From NCBI GenBank assembly GCA_016705235.1, contig JADIYP010000003.1:62001-126000 (forward strand): a stretch of DNA of 64,000 nucleotides, read 5' to 3'. Shown here piece after piece: positions 25,347 through 34,372 of this stretch. The stretch is from Candidatus Leptovillus affinis (lineage in GTDB: Bacteria; Chloroflexota; Anaerolineae; Promineifilales; Promineifilaceae). Under the pieces are notes generated by a model, which searched no databases, was not told the DNA's origin, and was given only the letters and a program-made list of their open reading frames with translations. Position 1 is the stretch's first letter, and each line of letters opens with the position of its first letter. The position numbers and the translations under genes are program-made.

Positions 25347-27926
25347 ATGGAATTTTGGCTTAATGGACAGCTTCGGGTCTACGAGGGAGACCCCGAACTG
25401 CCGCTCCTCACTTATCTCCGCGAACACGAAGGAATTACCACACCGAAGGATGGCTGCGCGCCACAGGCGGCGTGCGGCTGCTGCGCGGTTGATTTGAATG
25501 GCAAGGCAGTTTTGTCATGTGTAACCACCATGCAAAAGGCGGCCGATGGTCAGATAACCACCACCGATGGCCTGGGCGAATACCGGCAAAAGGTTTACGC
25601 CAATGCATTTGTGGAAAAGGGCGGCGTGCAGTGCGGCTTTTGTATCCCCGGCATCGTCATGCAGTCCAATGCGCTCATCAACAAAAACCCGGAACCCAGC
25701 CGCGAAGAAATCGCCAAAGCCCTTACGCCCCACCTGTGCCGCTGCACCGGCTATAAAAAGATCATCGACGCAGTGGAGTATGCGGCCGCCGCTATTCGTA
25801 AAGAAGAAGAGATTCCGCCGCCAAACGGAAACGGCCGTGTCGGTTCCCGCCTGCCCAAATACAAAGCCCAGGACCTCGTCCTGGGCCGCCACAACTATGT
25901 CGATGATATCAAGTTGGAAGGCATGTTGTATGGCGCGCTGCGCTTCAGCGACCATCCGCGTGCCCGCGTATTGTCCATCGACACCCGTGAGGCCGAGAAA
26001 ATGGCCGGTGTGGTGCGGGTGGTAACGGCCGTAGACGTCCCCGGCGACCGCATCATCGGCCTCATTCGCCAGGATTGGCCGCTGATGGTGGCCATCGGCG
26101 AAACCACGCGCTATATCGGCGATGTCCTCGCCGGCGTAGTCGCTGAATCAGAAAAAATCGCCCGCCAGGCGGTAGAACTGATCAAAGTAGAGTATGAGGT
26201 GCTGGAACCACTCATCGACATGCACAAAGCTTTGTTACCCGGCGCGCCGCTCATCCACGAAAACGGCAACAAACTATCGCGCAGCTACACCAGCCGCGGC
26301 AGCGTCGACGAGGCGCGCGCCAAATCAGCTTTCATCGCCCAAAGCGAATTTGAAACCCAATGGATCGAACATGGTTTCATGGAGACCGAAGCCGCCATCG
26401 CCTACCCCGCCAACGATGGCCTGGAAATGTTGTCTCAGGGGCAGGGCGTCTACGATGATCGCATCCAGATCGCCAAATTGCTGGGCCTGCCGCTCGAAAA
26501 AGTGCGCGTGATTATGGTTCCCAATGGCGGCGGCTTCGGCGGCAAAGAAGATTTGACCGTGCAGGGACACGCCGCCCTGATGGCCCATCTGCTCGACGCG
26601 CCGGTAAAAGTGCGCCTCACCCGTGACGAATCGATCATGATGCATCCCAAACGCCATCCCATCTGGATGGATTACGAAATTGGCTGTGACGCCGACGGAA
26701 TGCTGACCTTTGTGCGCGTGAAGTTCCTGGGCGATACCGGCGCTTATGCCTCCGTGGGCATGAAGGTGCTGGAACGTTCGGCCGGTCACGCCACCGGAGC
26801 CTACAACCTGCCCGTCACCGATGTCGAAGCCATCGCCGTCTACACCAACAACGTGCCCTGCGGGGCGATGCGCGGTTTTGGCGTGAATCAGGCCATCTTT
26901 GGCCTGGAAAGTTTGATCGACGATCTGTGCGAACAGGGCGGCTTCGACCGCTGGCAGTTCCGCTACGACAACGCCCTGCAAGACGGCAACATGACGGCCA
27001 CCGGTCAGGTCATTGAAGCAGGAGCCGGGGCACGGGCGACGCTGTTGGCCGTGAAAGATGAATTTTACGCCGCCAAATATGCCGGGTTGGCCTGCGGCCT
27101 GAAAAACACAGGCATCGGCAACGGCATGCCCGACGCCTCGTCGGCTCAGGTAACCATCGCCGCGCCGGATAGAGTGATTGTGGATCACGGTTGGACCGAG
27201 ATGGGGCAGGGCGTGAACACTGTCGCCCAGCAGGTGGTGGCCACGGAAACAGGCATCGACCCGCGCCTCATTGAGGTCGTTATCGACACGGCCGCCAATC
27301 AAGAAGCAGGCATGACGACGGCCTCCCGCGCCACGTCGTTGGTGGGTAATGCGCTCATCGACGCCTGCAAACAGCTCAAAGAAGATCTGAAGACCCACAC
27401 GCTGGCCGAATTGGTGGGCAACACGTATCGCGGCGAGTGGGTGGTGGATTGGACCACGAAGCCGGGCGCCATGGTCGAGAAGGTGTACACGCATTACTCC
27501 TACAGCTATGCCACGCAGTTGGTGATTTTGGATGACGATGGGCAGGTGAAGAAGATTACGGCCGCCCACGACGCCGGCAAAATTTTTAATCCGACTCTGT
27601 TTGAAGGGCAGTTGGAAGGGTCGCTGCACATGGGTCTGGGATATGCGATCAGTGAAGAGTTGGTGATGGTTAACGGCCGTCCCAAATCCACTCGCCTGCG
27701 CCAGATGGGCATCCTGCGCGCCAAAGAAATGCCCGAAATGGAAATCATCGGCGTAGAAGTGCCGGACCCCTACGGTCCATACGGGGCCAAAGGCGTTGGC
27801 GAGATTGGTCTGGTGCCTACGGCCGGCGCTGTCGCCAATGCCCTATACCAGTTTGATGGCGTTCGCCGCACGAAACTGCCGATGCAGCTGCCGCAGAAAA
27901 AGCGCACGGCCGTGCGCTCCGCCTGA
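25347..27926 (+). CDS. One-chain molybdenum hydroxylase, selenium-dependent XDH type
   Basis: 859 residues. Residues 1-155 carry two [2Fe-2S] clusters: plant type with C37, C43, C46 and C58, and the second with 'QCGFC' and 'CRCTG'. The rest is the molybdopterin domain: 'YVDDIKLEGMLYGALRFSDHPRA', 'NGGGFGGKEDLTVQGHAALMA', 'PCGAMRGFGVNQ' and the catalytic-Glu motif 'KGVGEIGLVPTAGAVANA'. There is no FAD subunit. Length and fusion match the family annotated as selenium-dependent xanthine dehydrogenase. GGAGG precedes the ATG. Beside a nucleoside-type importer, purine oxidation is the best guess; aldehyde or nicotinate-like substrates remain possible. Confidence 0.85.
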   Translation: MEFWLNGQLRVYEGDPELPLLTYLREHEGITTPKDGCAPQAACGCCAVDLNGKAVLSCVTTMQKAADGQITTTDGLGEYRQKVYANAFVEKGGVQCGFCIPGIVMQSNALINKNPEPSREEIAKALTPHLCRCTGYKKIIDAVEYAAAAIRKEEEIPPPNGNGRVGSRLPKYKAQDLVLGRHNYVDDIKLEGMLYGALRFSDHPRARVLSIDTREAEKMAGVVRVVTAVDVPGDRIIGLIRQDWPLMVAIGETTRYIGDVLAGVVAESEKIARQAVELIKVEYEVLEPLIDMHKALLPGAPLIHENGNKLSRSYTSRGSVDEARAKSAFIAQSEFETQWIEHGFMETEAAIAYPANDGLEMLSQGQGVYDDRIQIAKLLGLPLEKVRVIMVPNGGGFGGKEDLTVQGHAALMAHLLDAPVKVRLTRDESIMMHPKRHPIWMDYEIGCDADGMLTFVRVKFLGDTGAYASVGMKVLERSAGHATGAYNLPVTDVEAIAVYTNNVPCGAMRGFGVNQAIFGLESLIDDLCEQGGFDRWQFRYDNALQDGNMTATGQVIEAGAGARATLLAVKDEFYAAKYAGLACGLKNTGIGNGMPDASSAQVTIAAPDRVIVDHGWTEMGQGVNTVAQQVVATETGIDPRLIEVVIDTAANQEAGMTTASRATSLVGNALIDACKQLKEDLKTHTLAELVGNTYRGEWVVDWTTKPGAMVEKVYTHYSYSYATQLVILDDDGQVKKITAAHDAGKIFNPTLFEGQLEGSLHMGLGYAISEELVMVNGRPKSTRLRQMGILRAKEMPEMEIIGVEVPDPYGPYGAKGVGEIGLVPTAGAVANALYQFDGVRRTKLPMQLPQKKRTAVRSA

Positions 27927-27958
27927 TTCACCGCCTGCAAATCCTGTTGTATCCTCCT

Positions 27959-27995
27959 AAAAAAGGCCCGGATTTCTTAACATTCGGGCCTTTTT
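27959..27995 (+). terminator. Terminator after the Mo-hydroxylase gene
   Basis: AAAAAGGCCCGGAT pairs with ATTCGGGCC followed by TTTTT, with a loop of about 8 bases. Confidence 0.85.
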
Positions 27996-28095
27996 CATAG
28001 ATTAAACATTAGAAGTAGCGGAAGGCGCGTGCGAATGCCACCTATATAGGTGATAATTCATTGGACGAGCAAAACATTTTCCGGACACTAAAATT

Positions 28096-29967
28096 ATGAA
28101 TGAACAACCCAAACAAAGCCGCCCCGGTATCCCGGTGTGGGTGTGGATTATCGGTATTCTGGCCATTATCTTGGGCATGCAGCTGTGGTTAAGCGGCCGT
28201 TTCCAGGGACCAGAGCAGGTCAGCCTGCCGGAAGCCATGAACCTTATTGCTACCGGCAAAGTAGACACCATCAACGTCACCGGCGACCAAATTCGCCTGA
28301 TGATGAAAAATGGAACCGAAGTCGCCACCACCCTCGACCCCGGCGGCAGCCTGGATGGAACCCTTAGCTACTTTGGCGTGACCCAACAAGTGCTGGCCGA
28401 CAACAACGTCACCCTGATCGTGGTCGATCGCTCCACCTGGAATAATCTGTTTAATCTGGCCATGATCATTGGCCCGCTGCTGCTGCTGATCTGGTTCTTT
28501 TCGCGTGGTTTTCGGCAGTCGCAAGGCGGCGGCGGCAACAACATCTTTGGGTTTGGCCGCAGCCGCGCCAAAAACCTGAACGACGCCGAGCGCCCAACCG
28601 TCACCTTCGGCGATGTCGCCGGAGCCGATGAAGCCAAACTCGAACTGGTCGAAGTGATCAAATTCTTGCGTGAACCGGAAAGTTTCATTCAGGTTGGCGC
28701 GCGTATTCCCAAGGGCGTGTTAATGGTTGGCCCGCCCGGAACCGGCAAAACCCTCCTGGCTCGCGCCGTCGCCGGCGAGGCTGGCGTGCCATTCTTCCAT
28801 ATTTCCGGCTCGGAATTTGTGGAAATGTTCGTCGGCGTGGGCGCCAGCCGCGTGCGCGATTTATTCGACAAAGCCAAACAGGTAGCGCCCTCCATTGTGT
28901 TTGTGGACGAAATTGATGCGGTCGGCCGTCAGCGCGGCGCTGGCCTGGGCGGAGGCAACGACGAACGCGAACAAACCCTTAACCAGATTTTGGTCGAGAT
29001 GGACGGGTTCGACAATCAGACCAACATCATCGTGATTGCCGCTACCAACCGCGCCGATATTTTAGATCCGGCGCTGCTGCGTCCCGGTCGATTTGACCGC
29101 AAGGTGTTTGTCGATTTGCCAGACCTGACCGGGCGTGAAGCGATCCTGAATGTCCATGCGCGCGGCAAGCCAATTGCCCCAGATGTTTCTTTTTCGGACT
29201 TGGCGCGGCTTACGGCCGGTTTCTCTGGCGCAGACCTGGCTAATTTGATCAACGAAGCGGCCATTTTTACTGCCCGCCGTAACAAAAAGACTCTGGGTTT
29301 GCTGGAGTTTCAGGATGCTTTTGATCGGGTGGTTATGGGGCCAGAGCGTAAAAGCCGGGTCATGAGCGAAGATGACAAGAAAACAGTCGCTTATCACGAA
29401 GCGGGTCATGCGGTGGTGAGTTTTAATCTGGTGTACACCGATCCAGTCCAGAAAATTACTATTGTGCCTCGCGGGCGTGCCGGCGGGTATGTGATGCCTT
29501 TGCCCGAAGACCGCATGGTCCACAGCCGCGAGTTTTTGGAGGACCAGATTACGATGGCCTTGGGTGGCCGCGCTTCTGAAGAGGTTTTCTTTGGCCGCAT
29601 TACCACAGGCGCGTCGAACGATTTGCAACAGGCAACGCGATTGGCGCGGGCGATGGTGACGCAGTATGGCATGTCGGCTTCGCTGGGGCTGCCCACGTAT
29701 GGCAGCCAGCGCAACAATCCATTTTTAGGTCAGGAGTGGGGTCTGGGCGGCGACCGCGATTACAGCGAAGATGCGGCGCAGACGATTGACATCGAGATTC
29801 GGCGAATTTTGCAGCGGAATTATGAGCGGGCGTTGGCGATTATTCGTAAGAATCGTGAGAGCCTGGTGGCATTGGCTAATACGCTGCTGGATGTGGAAAC
29901 GTTGGATCGGGAGACGTTTGAGCGGTTGATGAATGAACCGCCGCCTTTGCCAGAAGCGACGGCTTGA
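28096..29967 (+). CDS. ftsH: FtsH, membrane AAA+ zinc protease
   Basis: 623 residues. Two N-terminal membrane helices (about 12-32 and 118-138) flank a roughly 85-residue periplasmic domain. The AAA module has Walker A 'GPPGTGKT' (212-219), Walker B 'IVFVDEIDAVG', and 'LLRPGRFDRKVF'. The protease has H434-E-A-G-H438 and a downstream Asp. FtsH degrades membrane and regulatory proteins. No ribosome-binding site is obvious, so the start rests on the membrane helix being complete. Many phyla carry several FtsH copies; whether this is the main one is unknown. Confidence 0.95.
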   Translation: MNEQPKQSRPGIPVWVWIIGILAIILGMQLWLSGRFQGPEQVSLPEAMNLIATGKVDTINVTGDQIRLMMKNGTEVATTLDPGGSLDGTLSYFGVTQQVLADNNVTLIVVDRSTWNNLFNLAMIIGPLLLLIWFFSRGFRQSQGGGGNNIFGFGRSRAKNLNDAERPTVTFGDVAGADEAKLELVEVIKFLREPESFIQVGARIPKGVLMVGPPGTGKTLLARAVAGEAGVPFFHISGSEFVEMFVGVGASRVRDLFDKAKQVAPSIVFVDEIDAVGRQRGAGLGGGNDEREQTLNQILVEMDGFDNQTNIIVIAATNRADILDPALLRPGRFDRKVFVDLPDLTGREAILNVHARGKPIAPDVSFSDLARLTAGFSGADLANLINEAAIFTARRNKKTLGLLEFQDAFDRVVMGPERKSRVMSEDDKKTVAYHEAGHAVVSFNLVYTDPVQKITIVPRGRAGGYVMPLPEDRMVHSREFLEDQITMALGGRASEEVFFGRITTGASNDLQQATRLARAMVTQYGMSASLGLPTYGSQRNNPFLGQEWGLGGDRDYSEDAAQTIDIEIRRILQRNYERALAIIRKNRESLVALANTLLDVETLDRETFERLMNEPPPLPEATA

Positions 29968-29986
29968 TGTTTTTATATGAATGTGG

Positions 29987-30020
29987 ACCTGACAGCAGAA
30001 AAGCTGTCAGGTCTTTTTTT
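29987..30020 (+). terminator. Terminator after ftsH
   Basis: ACCTGACAGC (29987-29996) pairs with GCTGTCAGGT (30003-30012), then CTTTTTTT. The same ACCTGACAG word forms the hairpin at 33013-33042. Confidence 0.88.
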
Positions 30021-30423
30021 ATGCCAGGGCGGCGGCTACGCGCTCGAAGCGTTCTTTGGCGTCGCAGGCGACATCGGCGAGTTCGGGGATGTCTACCATG
30101 CCGAGCATGACTTCGGGGTTGATGAGGTGGACGAGGATACGGCCGTTCTCTTCCTCCGACACCGTCACGTTACATGGCAGCAGCAGCCCGATCTCCGGGG
30201 AAAGCGTCAGCGCCTTGTGGGCCAGGGGGGGATTGCATGCGCCCAGGATTTTGTAAGGGCGAAAATCGACATCCAGCTTCTTTTTGAGTGTTGCTTTCAC
30301 ATCAATTTCGGTCAGCACCCCAAACCCTTCGTCTTTTAAGGCGGCGGTGACTTTTTCCACGGCCGTTTCATAATCCATATCCAAATAAACCATCATGCCC
30401 AATGCCTGATTTGTTTGTGTCAT
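30019..30423 (-). CDS. DUF302-domain protein
   Basis: 134 residues in one DUF302 domain: 'YETAVEKVTAALKDEGFGVLTEIDVKATLKKKL' and 'YKILGACNPPLAHKALTLSPEIGLLLPCNVTV' are the family signature, including the two cysteines. Function is unknown; some members sit near rhodanese or metal-stress genes, which is not the case here. GAGGGAA precedes the ATG. It is convergent with ftsH and their ends touch the shared terminator. Confidence 0.88.
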   Translation of the reverse strand: MTQTNQALGMMVYLDMDYETAVEKVTAALKDEGFGVLTEIDVKATLKKKLDVDFRPYKILGACNPPLAHKALTLSPEIGLLLPCNVTVSEEENGRILVHLINPEVMLGMVDIPELADVACDAKERFERVAAALA

Positions 30424-30716
30424 CGTATTCCCTCAACTTTTTTAGATCTGACCACTTGCCGGTAAATATTCTCAGCGTACAAAGCTTGTTATACCCCACA
30501 GTACGCAATTCAGAAAGATTGGCGCATGAAAAATCACCAGAATTTAAGCAAACTCATGCTCTGTCCGCCAGAATTTCGTCGCCAGCATAATCGAAACATC
30601 TTGCCTGCCAGCCGAGGTTATCTGGAAAATATAGCACTCCCGGCTGCCGAAGAAAGCGGGGAAAAAATCCAGTCGGGGTCTATTCCAGAAGAATTTAACA
30701 AATTAACATTATAAAT

Positions 30717-30744
30717 TTGCATTAAATAAAGAATATGCTACAAT
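30717..30744 (+). promoter_or_regulatory. Extended -10 promoter before a short hairpin RNA
   Basis: TTGCAT (30717-30722), 16-bp spacer, TGC-TACAAT extended -10 (30736-30744). Transcription would start near 30751, only about 50 bases before a strong terminator. Confidence 0.5.
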
Positions 30745-30750
30745 GTACTT

Positions 30751-30810
30751 GGCTCCCCCCCCGAGAGATGCACTTGTAAGCGCCCGCTTACAAGGCATCT
30801 CCTTTTTTTT
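30751..30810 (+). ncRNA. Candidate 60-nt C-rich small RNA
   Basis: The segment begins GGCTCCCCCCCC and then folds into a 17-bp hairpin with one bulge (30765-30782 with 30785-30801), followed by eight T (30803-30810). No reading frame fits, and the gene on the right is convergent, so the terminator serves nothing else visible. A C-rich single-stranded head is typical of small RNAs that pair with Shine-Dalgarno sequences. This is a prediction from promoter and terminator placement only. The rest of the 30424-30812 gap shows nothing I can support. Confidence 0.45.
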
Positions 30811-30812
30811 GC

Positions 30813-31289
30813 CTATTCGCCAAGAGCAAGCCGAATATCGCGGGTATGCATTTGTTCATGGTCGGCAATAATTTGGCAGATTTCCTGAAGGCTCATGATG
30901 TGGCCGCTGCCGTGCCGCCCTTTTTTTGCCCAATCCGCCTCGCCCAACGAATCCATAAATGCCAGCAAATTGGCGCGATTTTGCGCCATGTCGGTGAATA
31001 ACTCGATGGTTGTTTTGGCCTGGATTTTTTTGATGCGGCTGGCATTCCAGCGATCCAGATCGAAATCTTCCGGCACGCCGTCGCTGCCGTCGCGGATGCG
31101 AGCCATCAGGGTGATCATGCCATTTTCGGCGTCGGTCAGATGGCGCAGCAGGTCGATGACCTGCCAGGTGGTTCCTTCGGTGTAAACGGCCGTTTCCCAT
31201 TCTGCCTCGCTCAACCCGGTCAGCACTTGCAGTAATTCTCGCCGACTCTTTTCCAGTTGCTCACGTAACGCAGTTTGCCGATTTGTCAT
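30813..31289 (-). CDS. DinB-family four-helix protein
   Basis: 158 residues. 'GTTWQVIDLLRHLTDAENGM' and 'HIMSLQEICQIIADHEQMHTRDIR' carry the histidines that form the metal site of DinB/YfiT-type bundles. Family members are thiol S-transferases or of unknown role. The ATG at 31289 has AGGAGG upstream; the TTG before it is not needed. It lies behind the LCP gene on the same strand, but the intervening tandem hairpins may separate the transcripts. Confidence 0.8.
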   Translation of the reverse strand: MTNRQTALREQLEKSRRELLQVLTGLSEAEWETAVYTEGTTWQVIDLLRHLTDAENGMITLMARIRDGSDGVPEDFDLDRWNASRIKKIQAKTTIELFTDMAQNRANLLAFMDSLGEADWAKKGRHGSGHIMSLQEICQIIADHEQMHTRDIRLALGE

Positions 31290-31310
31290 CAAAGCCTCCT
31301 AAATTTATTT

Positions 31311-31494
31311 TTGGGAATAAACCCTTGGGGTCTCTCCGACAAGACCCCAAGGGTTTTGCTACCCAGCTACTCCAAATTTTTGGGAATAAACCCTTGGGGT
31401 CTATCCGACAAGACCCCAAGGGTTTTGCTACCCAGCTATTCCAAATTCTCGAGAGTAAACCCTTGGGGTCTGTAACGAACGATTTAAGGGTTTT
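31311..31494. repeat. 69-bp tandem repeat of AAACCCTTGGGGTCT hairpins
   Basis: Two full units (31311-31379, 31380-31448) differ at only a few bases, and a diverged third (31449-31494) runs into the LCP stop codon. Each unit contains AAACCCTTGGGGTCT and AGACCCCAAGGGTTTT as hairpin arms. The same hairpin word occurs singly at 9465, 12481, 22547, 22595, 41241 and 47738. Confidence 0.85.
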
Positions 31495-32983
31495 CCCCGA
31501 CCGGGGCCACAAAAGAGGGCAGGCAGGGGTCGGCGTCGTAGCCCAGGGTGACGCGGTAGTTGGCGCTGCTGGCTGCGTCGGGGGTCAGGTTAACGGCCGT
31601 TGCCGTTTGTTTGAACAGCCAGCTCAACAGGTCGCTGTACGACCCCTTCAAATTCGGACCAAAATAGTCGATGCGCGTGTGGGCCGGTGGGGGGTCGCTC
31701 GCGGGCGCAAAGCGCGGCACAAAGCCATACCAGGACAAATTTTCAGCCATTTGCCGGTATAGGTCTTCGTTGTCGGTGACGATTTCCACGATGATGGGCG
31801 GGCGGTTGGCGCGGTTGAGGGCGGGCGGCTGCATGACCCGGCGCAGGATGGGCACGGCCGTTTCCGGCCTTAACAACTGCGTCGACCAGCCCGTGCCCGG
31901 TTCCTGCCACGATCGCACCGCGTCCCCGGCGATGGCCAGATGCTGCACCCCGTTCTCGCGCACGGCCGGGGCCAGAGCGGCCAGTTCCAGCACCACCGGC
32001 AGCGTCAGGTCCGTTTCCACCGCCTCCCGATACACGCGCCACAAATCGGGGATGTCGGCGATGATGTTTTGGTCCAGGCCGCGATCAAAGATGGCCCGCA
32101 GCACCTGCTGCTGCCGCCGCCCGCGCTCAAAATCGTTGGTGGTGCGCCGCGAACGCGCATACCAGAGCGCCAGGTCGCCATCCATCTCATAAACGCCCGG
32201 CTCCAGGGTAAACTGCTCCCAATTTTCCTCGATGGTCTGGTCCAGTTCCGGCGACTTCAGCCGCCAGTCGCGCAGGGCGCAGGTGACCACGACCTCCACG
32301 CCGCCCACGGCGTCGACGACGCTTTTGAAGCCGTCAAAGCCGATGCGCGCGTAATAATCGACGGGAATGCCCAGGTTGTATTCGATGGTGTCTTTCAGCA
32401 GGCCGCCGCCTGCGCCGGGGTAATCGACGCCGTGGCCGTGGGGCAGGGCCAGGTTGATTTTGGTCATCTGCCAGCCGGGAATTACCACGTACAAATCGCG
32501 CGGCAGCGAAAGCATGGTGGCTGTTTTTGTCTCGCGGTTGATGGAGACCAGGATGATGCTGTCGGTGCGGCCGCCTTGCGGGTCGGCCACGTCGTTGCCC
32601 ACCAGGACGATGTTGGTGATGGCGTCGCTTTTGGGGAAGGGGGGCATGGGGCTGGGCACGGCCGTTGGCGGGGTGGCCTGCATGGTGGCATACGGCCGTA
32701 TCGTCGGTGCGAGTGTGGCTGTGGGTTCCGGCGTAAATGTGGGCGGCAGGGTGGTAGTTGGTTGGGTTGGTTGGTTGGGTTGGTTGGTTGGTTGGGCGGT
32801 GTTGGTGGGGGGGAGGGTGTTGGGCTGTTGGTTGGTTGGGGCGGTGGGCGTGGCGATTTGGGCCACGGCCGTTGCCGCCGCCGTGGGCAAGACTGTGGCC
32901 GTGGTGGGGCGGCAGCCCATCAGCAGCCAGACGGCCGTCAGCAGCCCAATTAAAATTGCATAACAGGAAAAGGAGCGCTTCAT
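31484..32983 (-). CDS. LytR-CpsA-Psr (LCP) family protein
   Basis: 499 residues from the ATG at 32983. A lipoprotein-type or membrane anchor 'LLTAVWLLMGCRPT' is followed by a Thr/Pro/Gln linker of about 85 residues encoded by GGTTGGTT repeats. The LCP domain follows: 'NIVLVGNDVADPQGGRTDSIILVSI', 'MLSLPRDLYVVIP', 'KINLAL' and 'ARSRRTTNDFERGRRQQQVL'. A LytR_C-like domain ends the protein. LCP enzymes attach teichoic acids, capsule or arabinogalactan-like polymers to peptidoglycan. The last residues 'GENP' and the stop come from the repeat array. The glycan attached is not known. Confidence 0.88.
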   Translation of the reverse strand: MKRSFSCYAILIGLLTAVWLLMGCRPTTATVLPTAAATAVAQIATPTAPTNQQPNTLPPTNTAQPTNQPNQPTQPTTTLPPTFTPEPTATLAPTIRPYATMQATPPTAVPSPMPPFPKSDAITNIVLVGNDVADPQGGRTDSIILVSINRETKTATMLSLPRDLYVVIPGWQMTKINLALPHGHGVDYPGAGGGLLKDTIEYNLGIPVDYYARIGFDGFKSVVDAVGGVEVVVTCALRDWRLKSPELDQTIEENWEQFTLEPGVYEMDGDLALWYARSRRTTNDFERGRRQQQVLRAIFDRGLDQNIIADIPDLWRVYREAVETDLTLPVVLELAALAPAVRENGVQHLAIAGDAVRSWQEPGTGWSTQLLRPETAVPILRRVMQPPALNRANRPPIIVEIVTDNEDLYRQMAENLSWYGFVPRFAPASDPPPAHTRIDYFGPNLKGSYSDLLSWLFKQTATAVNLTPDAASSANYRVTLGYDADPCLPSFVAPVGENP

Positions 32984-33012
32984 ACCGCCTGATTTTAGCC
33001 TAGATGGGTCAG

Positions 33013-33042
33013 ACCTGACAGGTTTTCCCAAACCTGTCAGGT
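33013..33042. repeat. Perfect ACCTGACAGG hairpin in a divergent gap
   Basis: ACCTGACAGGTTT (33013-33025) and AAACCTGTCAGGT (33030-33042) are perfect arms around TCCC. It lies between the divergent LCP and lipoprotein genes, so it is not a conventional terminator for either. Confidence 0.7.
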
Positions 33043-33128
33043 CTCGCTACAATTGAGCGTCGAGAGATTGGTCCTATCTGCCAGATTGGACCAATCTTGG
33101 CAAACTCATAACGAGGAAGATACCGCCG

Positions 33129-34256
33129 ATGAAAGTGTCCCCATATGTTTCCCTGCTCGTTTTCCTGCTTGGCGGCTGGCTGGCCGCCTGCGCCGCCGCG
33201 CCCACGCCAACACCTGCGCCTTGCGACGATGCCGGCCAAACGGCCGTTACCCTCACCCTCCTCGACAAAAACAACGCCGCCCTGGACCGGGTACAGGTCA
33301 GCTACCGTGTTAACGACGGGGCGTGGCAGGATTTGCCGGAGCGGGTGAACGGCCGTGCCCGCATCCCCGGCGGCGGTGGCGGCTACGAAATCCGCGCCGA
33401 AAAGCCGGGCTACCAAACGGGAGAAACGGCCGTCATCGTGCCCGCCGCCATCCCCCCAACCTGCGCGGCTGCCACCCAATCAGTCACCCTGCAACTAGCC
33501 CTGGCCGTATGCCCCATTACGCCCGAACCGCTGACCATCCAGGTGCAATCGGCGGTAGGGGAAGAGGAGGTGGTGGTAACGGCCGTTACGCCCACCAATT
33601 ATCGCCAAACCCTGGCCTGCGAAGCCGATGCCAACGGCTGCCAGACGTTCCGCCTGCCGCTGGACACATCAGGCAGTTACCGGCTGATTGTCGAAGGGCT
33701 GTCGGCGTACAGCGGCCCGGTGGTCACTGACGGCGTGATCAGCTATGACTGGCTGCCGTATGAAGTTGACCTGCGTTACGGGGCGCAACTGCGCTCGCTC
33801 ACCGGCGATGGGGCCAATCGACTGGACCTGGATTTTACCGTCGCGCCCGACGAGGTGGGCTGCCCGCTGCCTGATTTGCGCGGTTTAACGGCCGTTGCCT
33901 CCCCCGATCTATCCACCGGCGAACCCTACCCGTCGGTCACGGTCGATCAGCAGGGGCCGCTGATCATCACGGATCCGTTGGCCGATGAATGCCAGGGCGA
34001 ACCGGTTGTGACGCCGGTTGATTTTGTCGTCACTGTGCCGGACGGCACGCGGCTGGCCGACGTGGCCCTGGTGTATTGGCTGGATGGCGGATGGCAGACC
34101 GAGGTGTGCCAGGTGACGAACGGCCGTCTCCTCTGCACCGCCCAATTCCCCAATCCCCTGCTCGGCCAGCCCTACGCCGTCAAAGCCGTTGTCAACGGTG
34201 AGGAATATATCAGCACCCAGTTGTCGTTTGATACCCTGTGCATCTTGTTCCCATAG
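33129..34256 (+). CDS. Unrecognised secreted lipoprotein
   Basis: 375 residues. A signal peptide ends in 'GGWLAACAAAPTPTPAP', giving a lipid Cys and a short Pro/Thr linker. The rest is beta-rich with paired cysteines and reads like two or more Ig or carboxypeptidase-regulatory-like modules ('VSYRVNDGAWQDLP', 'YEIRAEKPGYQTGE'). No catalytic motif is visible. GAGGAAG precedes the ATG. Seven or so ACGGCCGT sites fall in the gene, giving repeated T-A-V and N-G-R. Possibly a cell-surface or LCP-related envelope protein, by position only. Confidence 0.7.
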   Translation: MKVSPYVSLLVFLLGGWLAACAAAPTPTPAPCDDAGQTAVTLTLLDKNNAALDRVQVSYRVNDGAWQDLPERVNGRARIPGGGGGYEIRAEKPGYQTGETAVIVPAAIPPTCAAATQSVTLQLALAVCPITPEPLTIQVQSAVGEEEVVVTAVTPTNYRQTLACEADANGCQTFRLPLDTSGSYRLIVEGLSAYSGPVVTDGVISYDWLPYEVDLRYGAQLRSLTGDGANRLDLDFTVAPDEVGCPLPDLRGLTAVASPDLSTGEPYPSVTVDQQGPLIITDPLADECQGEPVVTPVDFVVTVPDGTRLADVALVYWLDGGWQTEVCQVTNGRLLCTAQFPNPLLGQPYAVKAVVNGEEYISTQLSFDTLCILFP

Positions 34257-34372
34257 AAGACTGTCCCACGCCCGTAGGGACCAGGCAATCGGGTAATCCG
34301 CCGGGCCAAAACGGTTGGTTTAATCTCCGATTGCCTCGCCCGCTCCGCCGGCCCGGCAATCCGTTGGTCAGC

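Noticed and set aside
26325..27629. Minus-strand frame of 434 codons opposite the Mo-hydroxylase
   Set aside because: Antisense shadow in GC-rich DNA; the plus-strand protein has intact cofactor motifs.
30526..30714. 62-codon frame in the gap after the DUF302 gene
   Set aside because: No ribosome-binding site, no recognisable pattern, and low-complexity composition typical of non-coding DNA.
31311..31494. Possible CRISPR array
   Set aside because: Units are contiguous 69-bp tandem copies with no unique spacers, and no cas gene is near.
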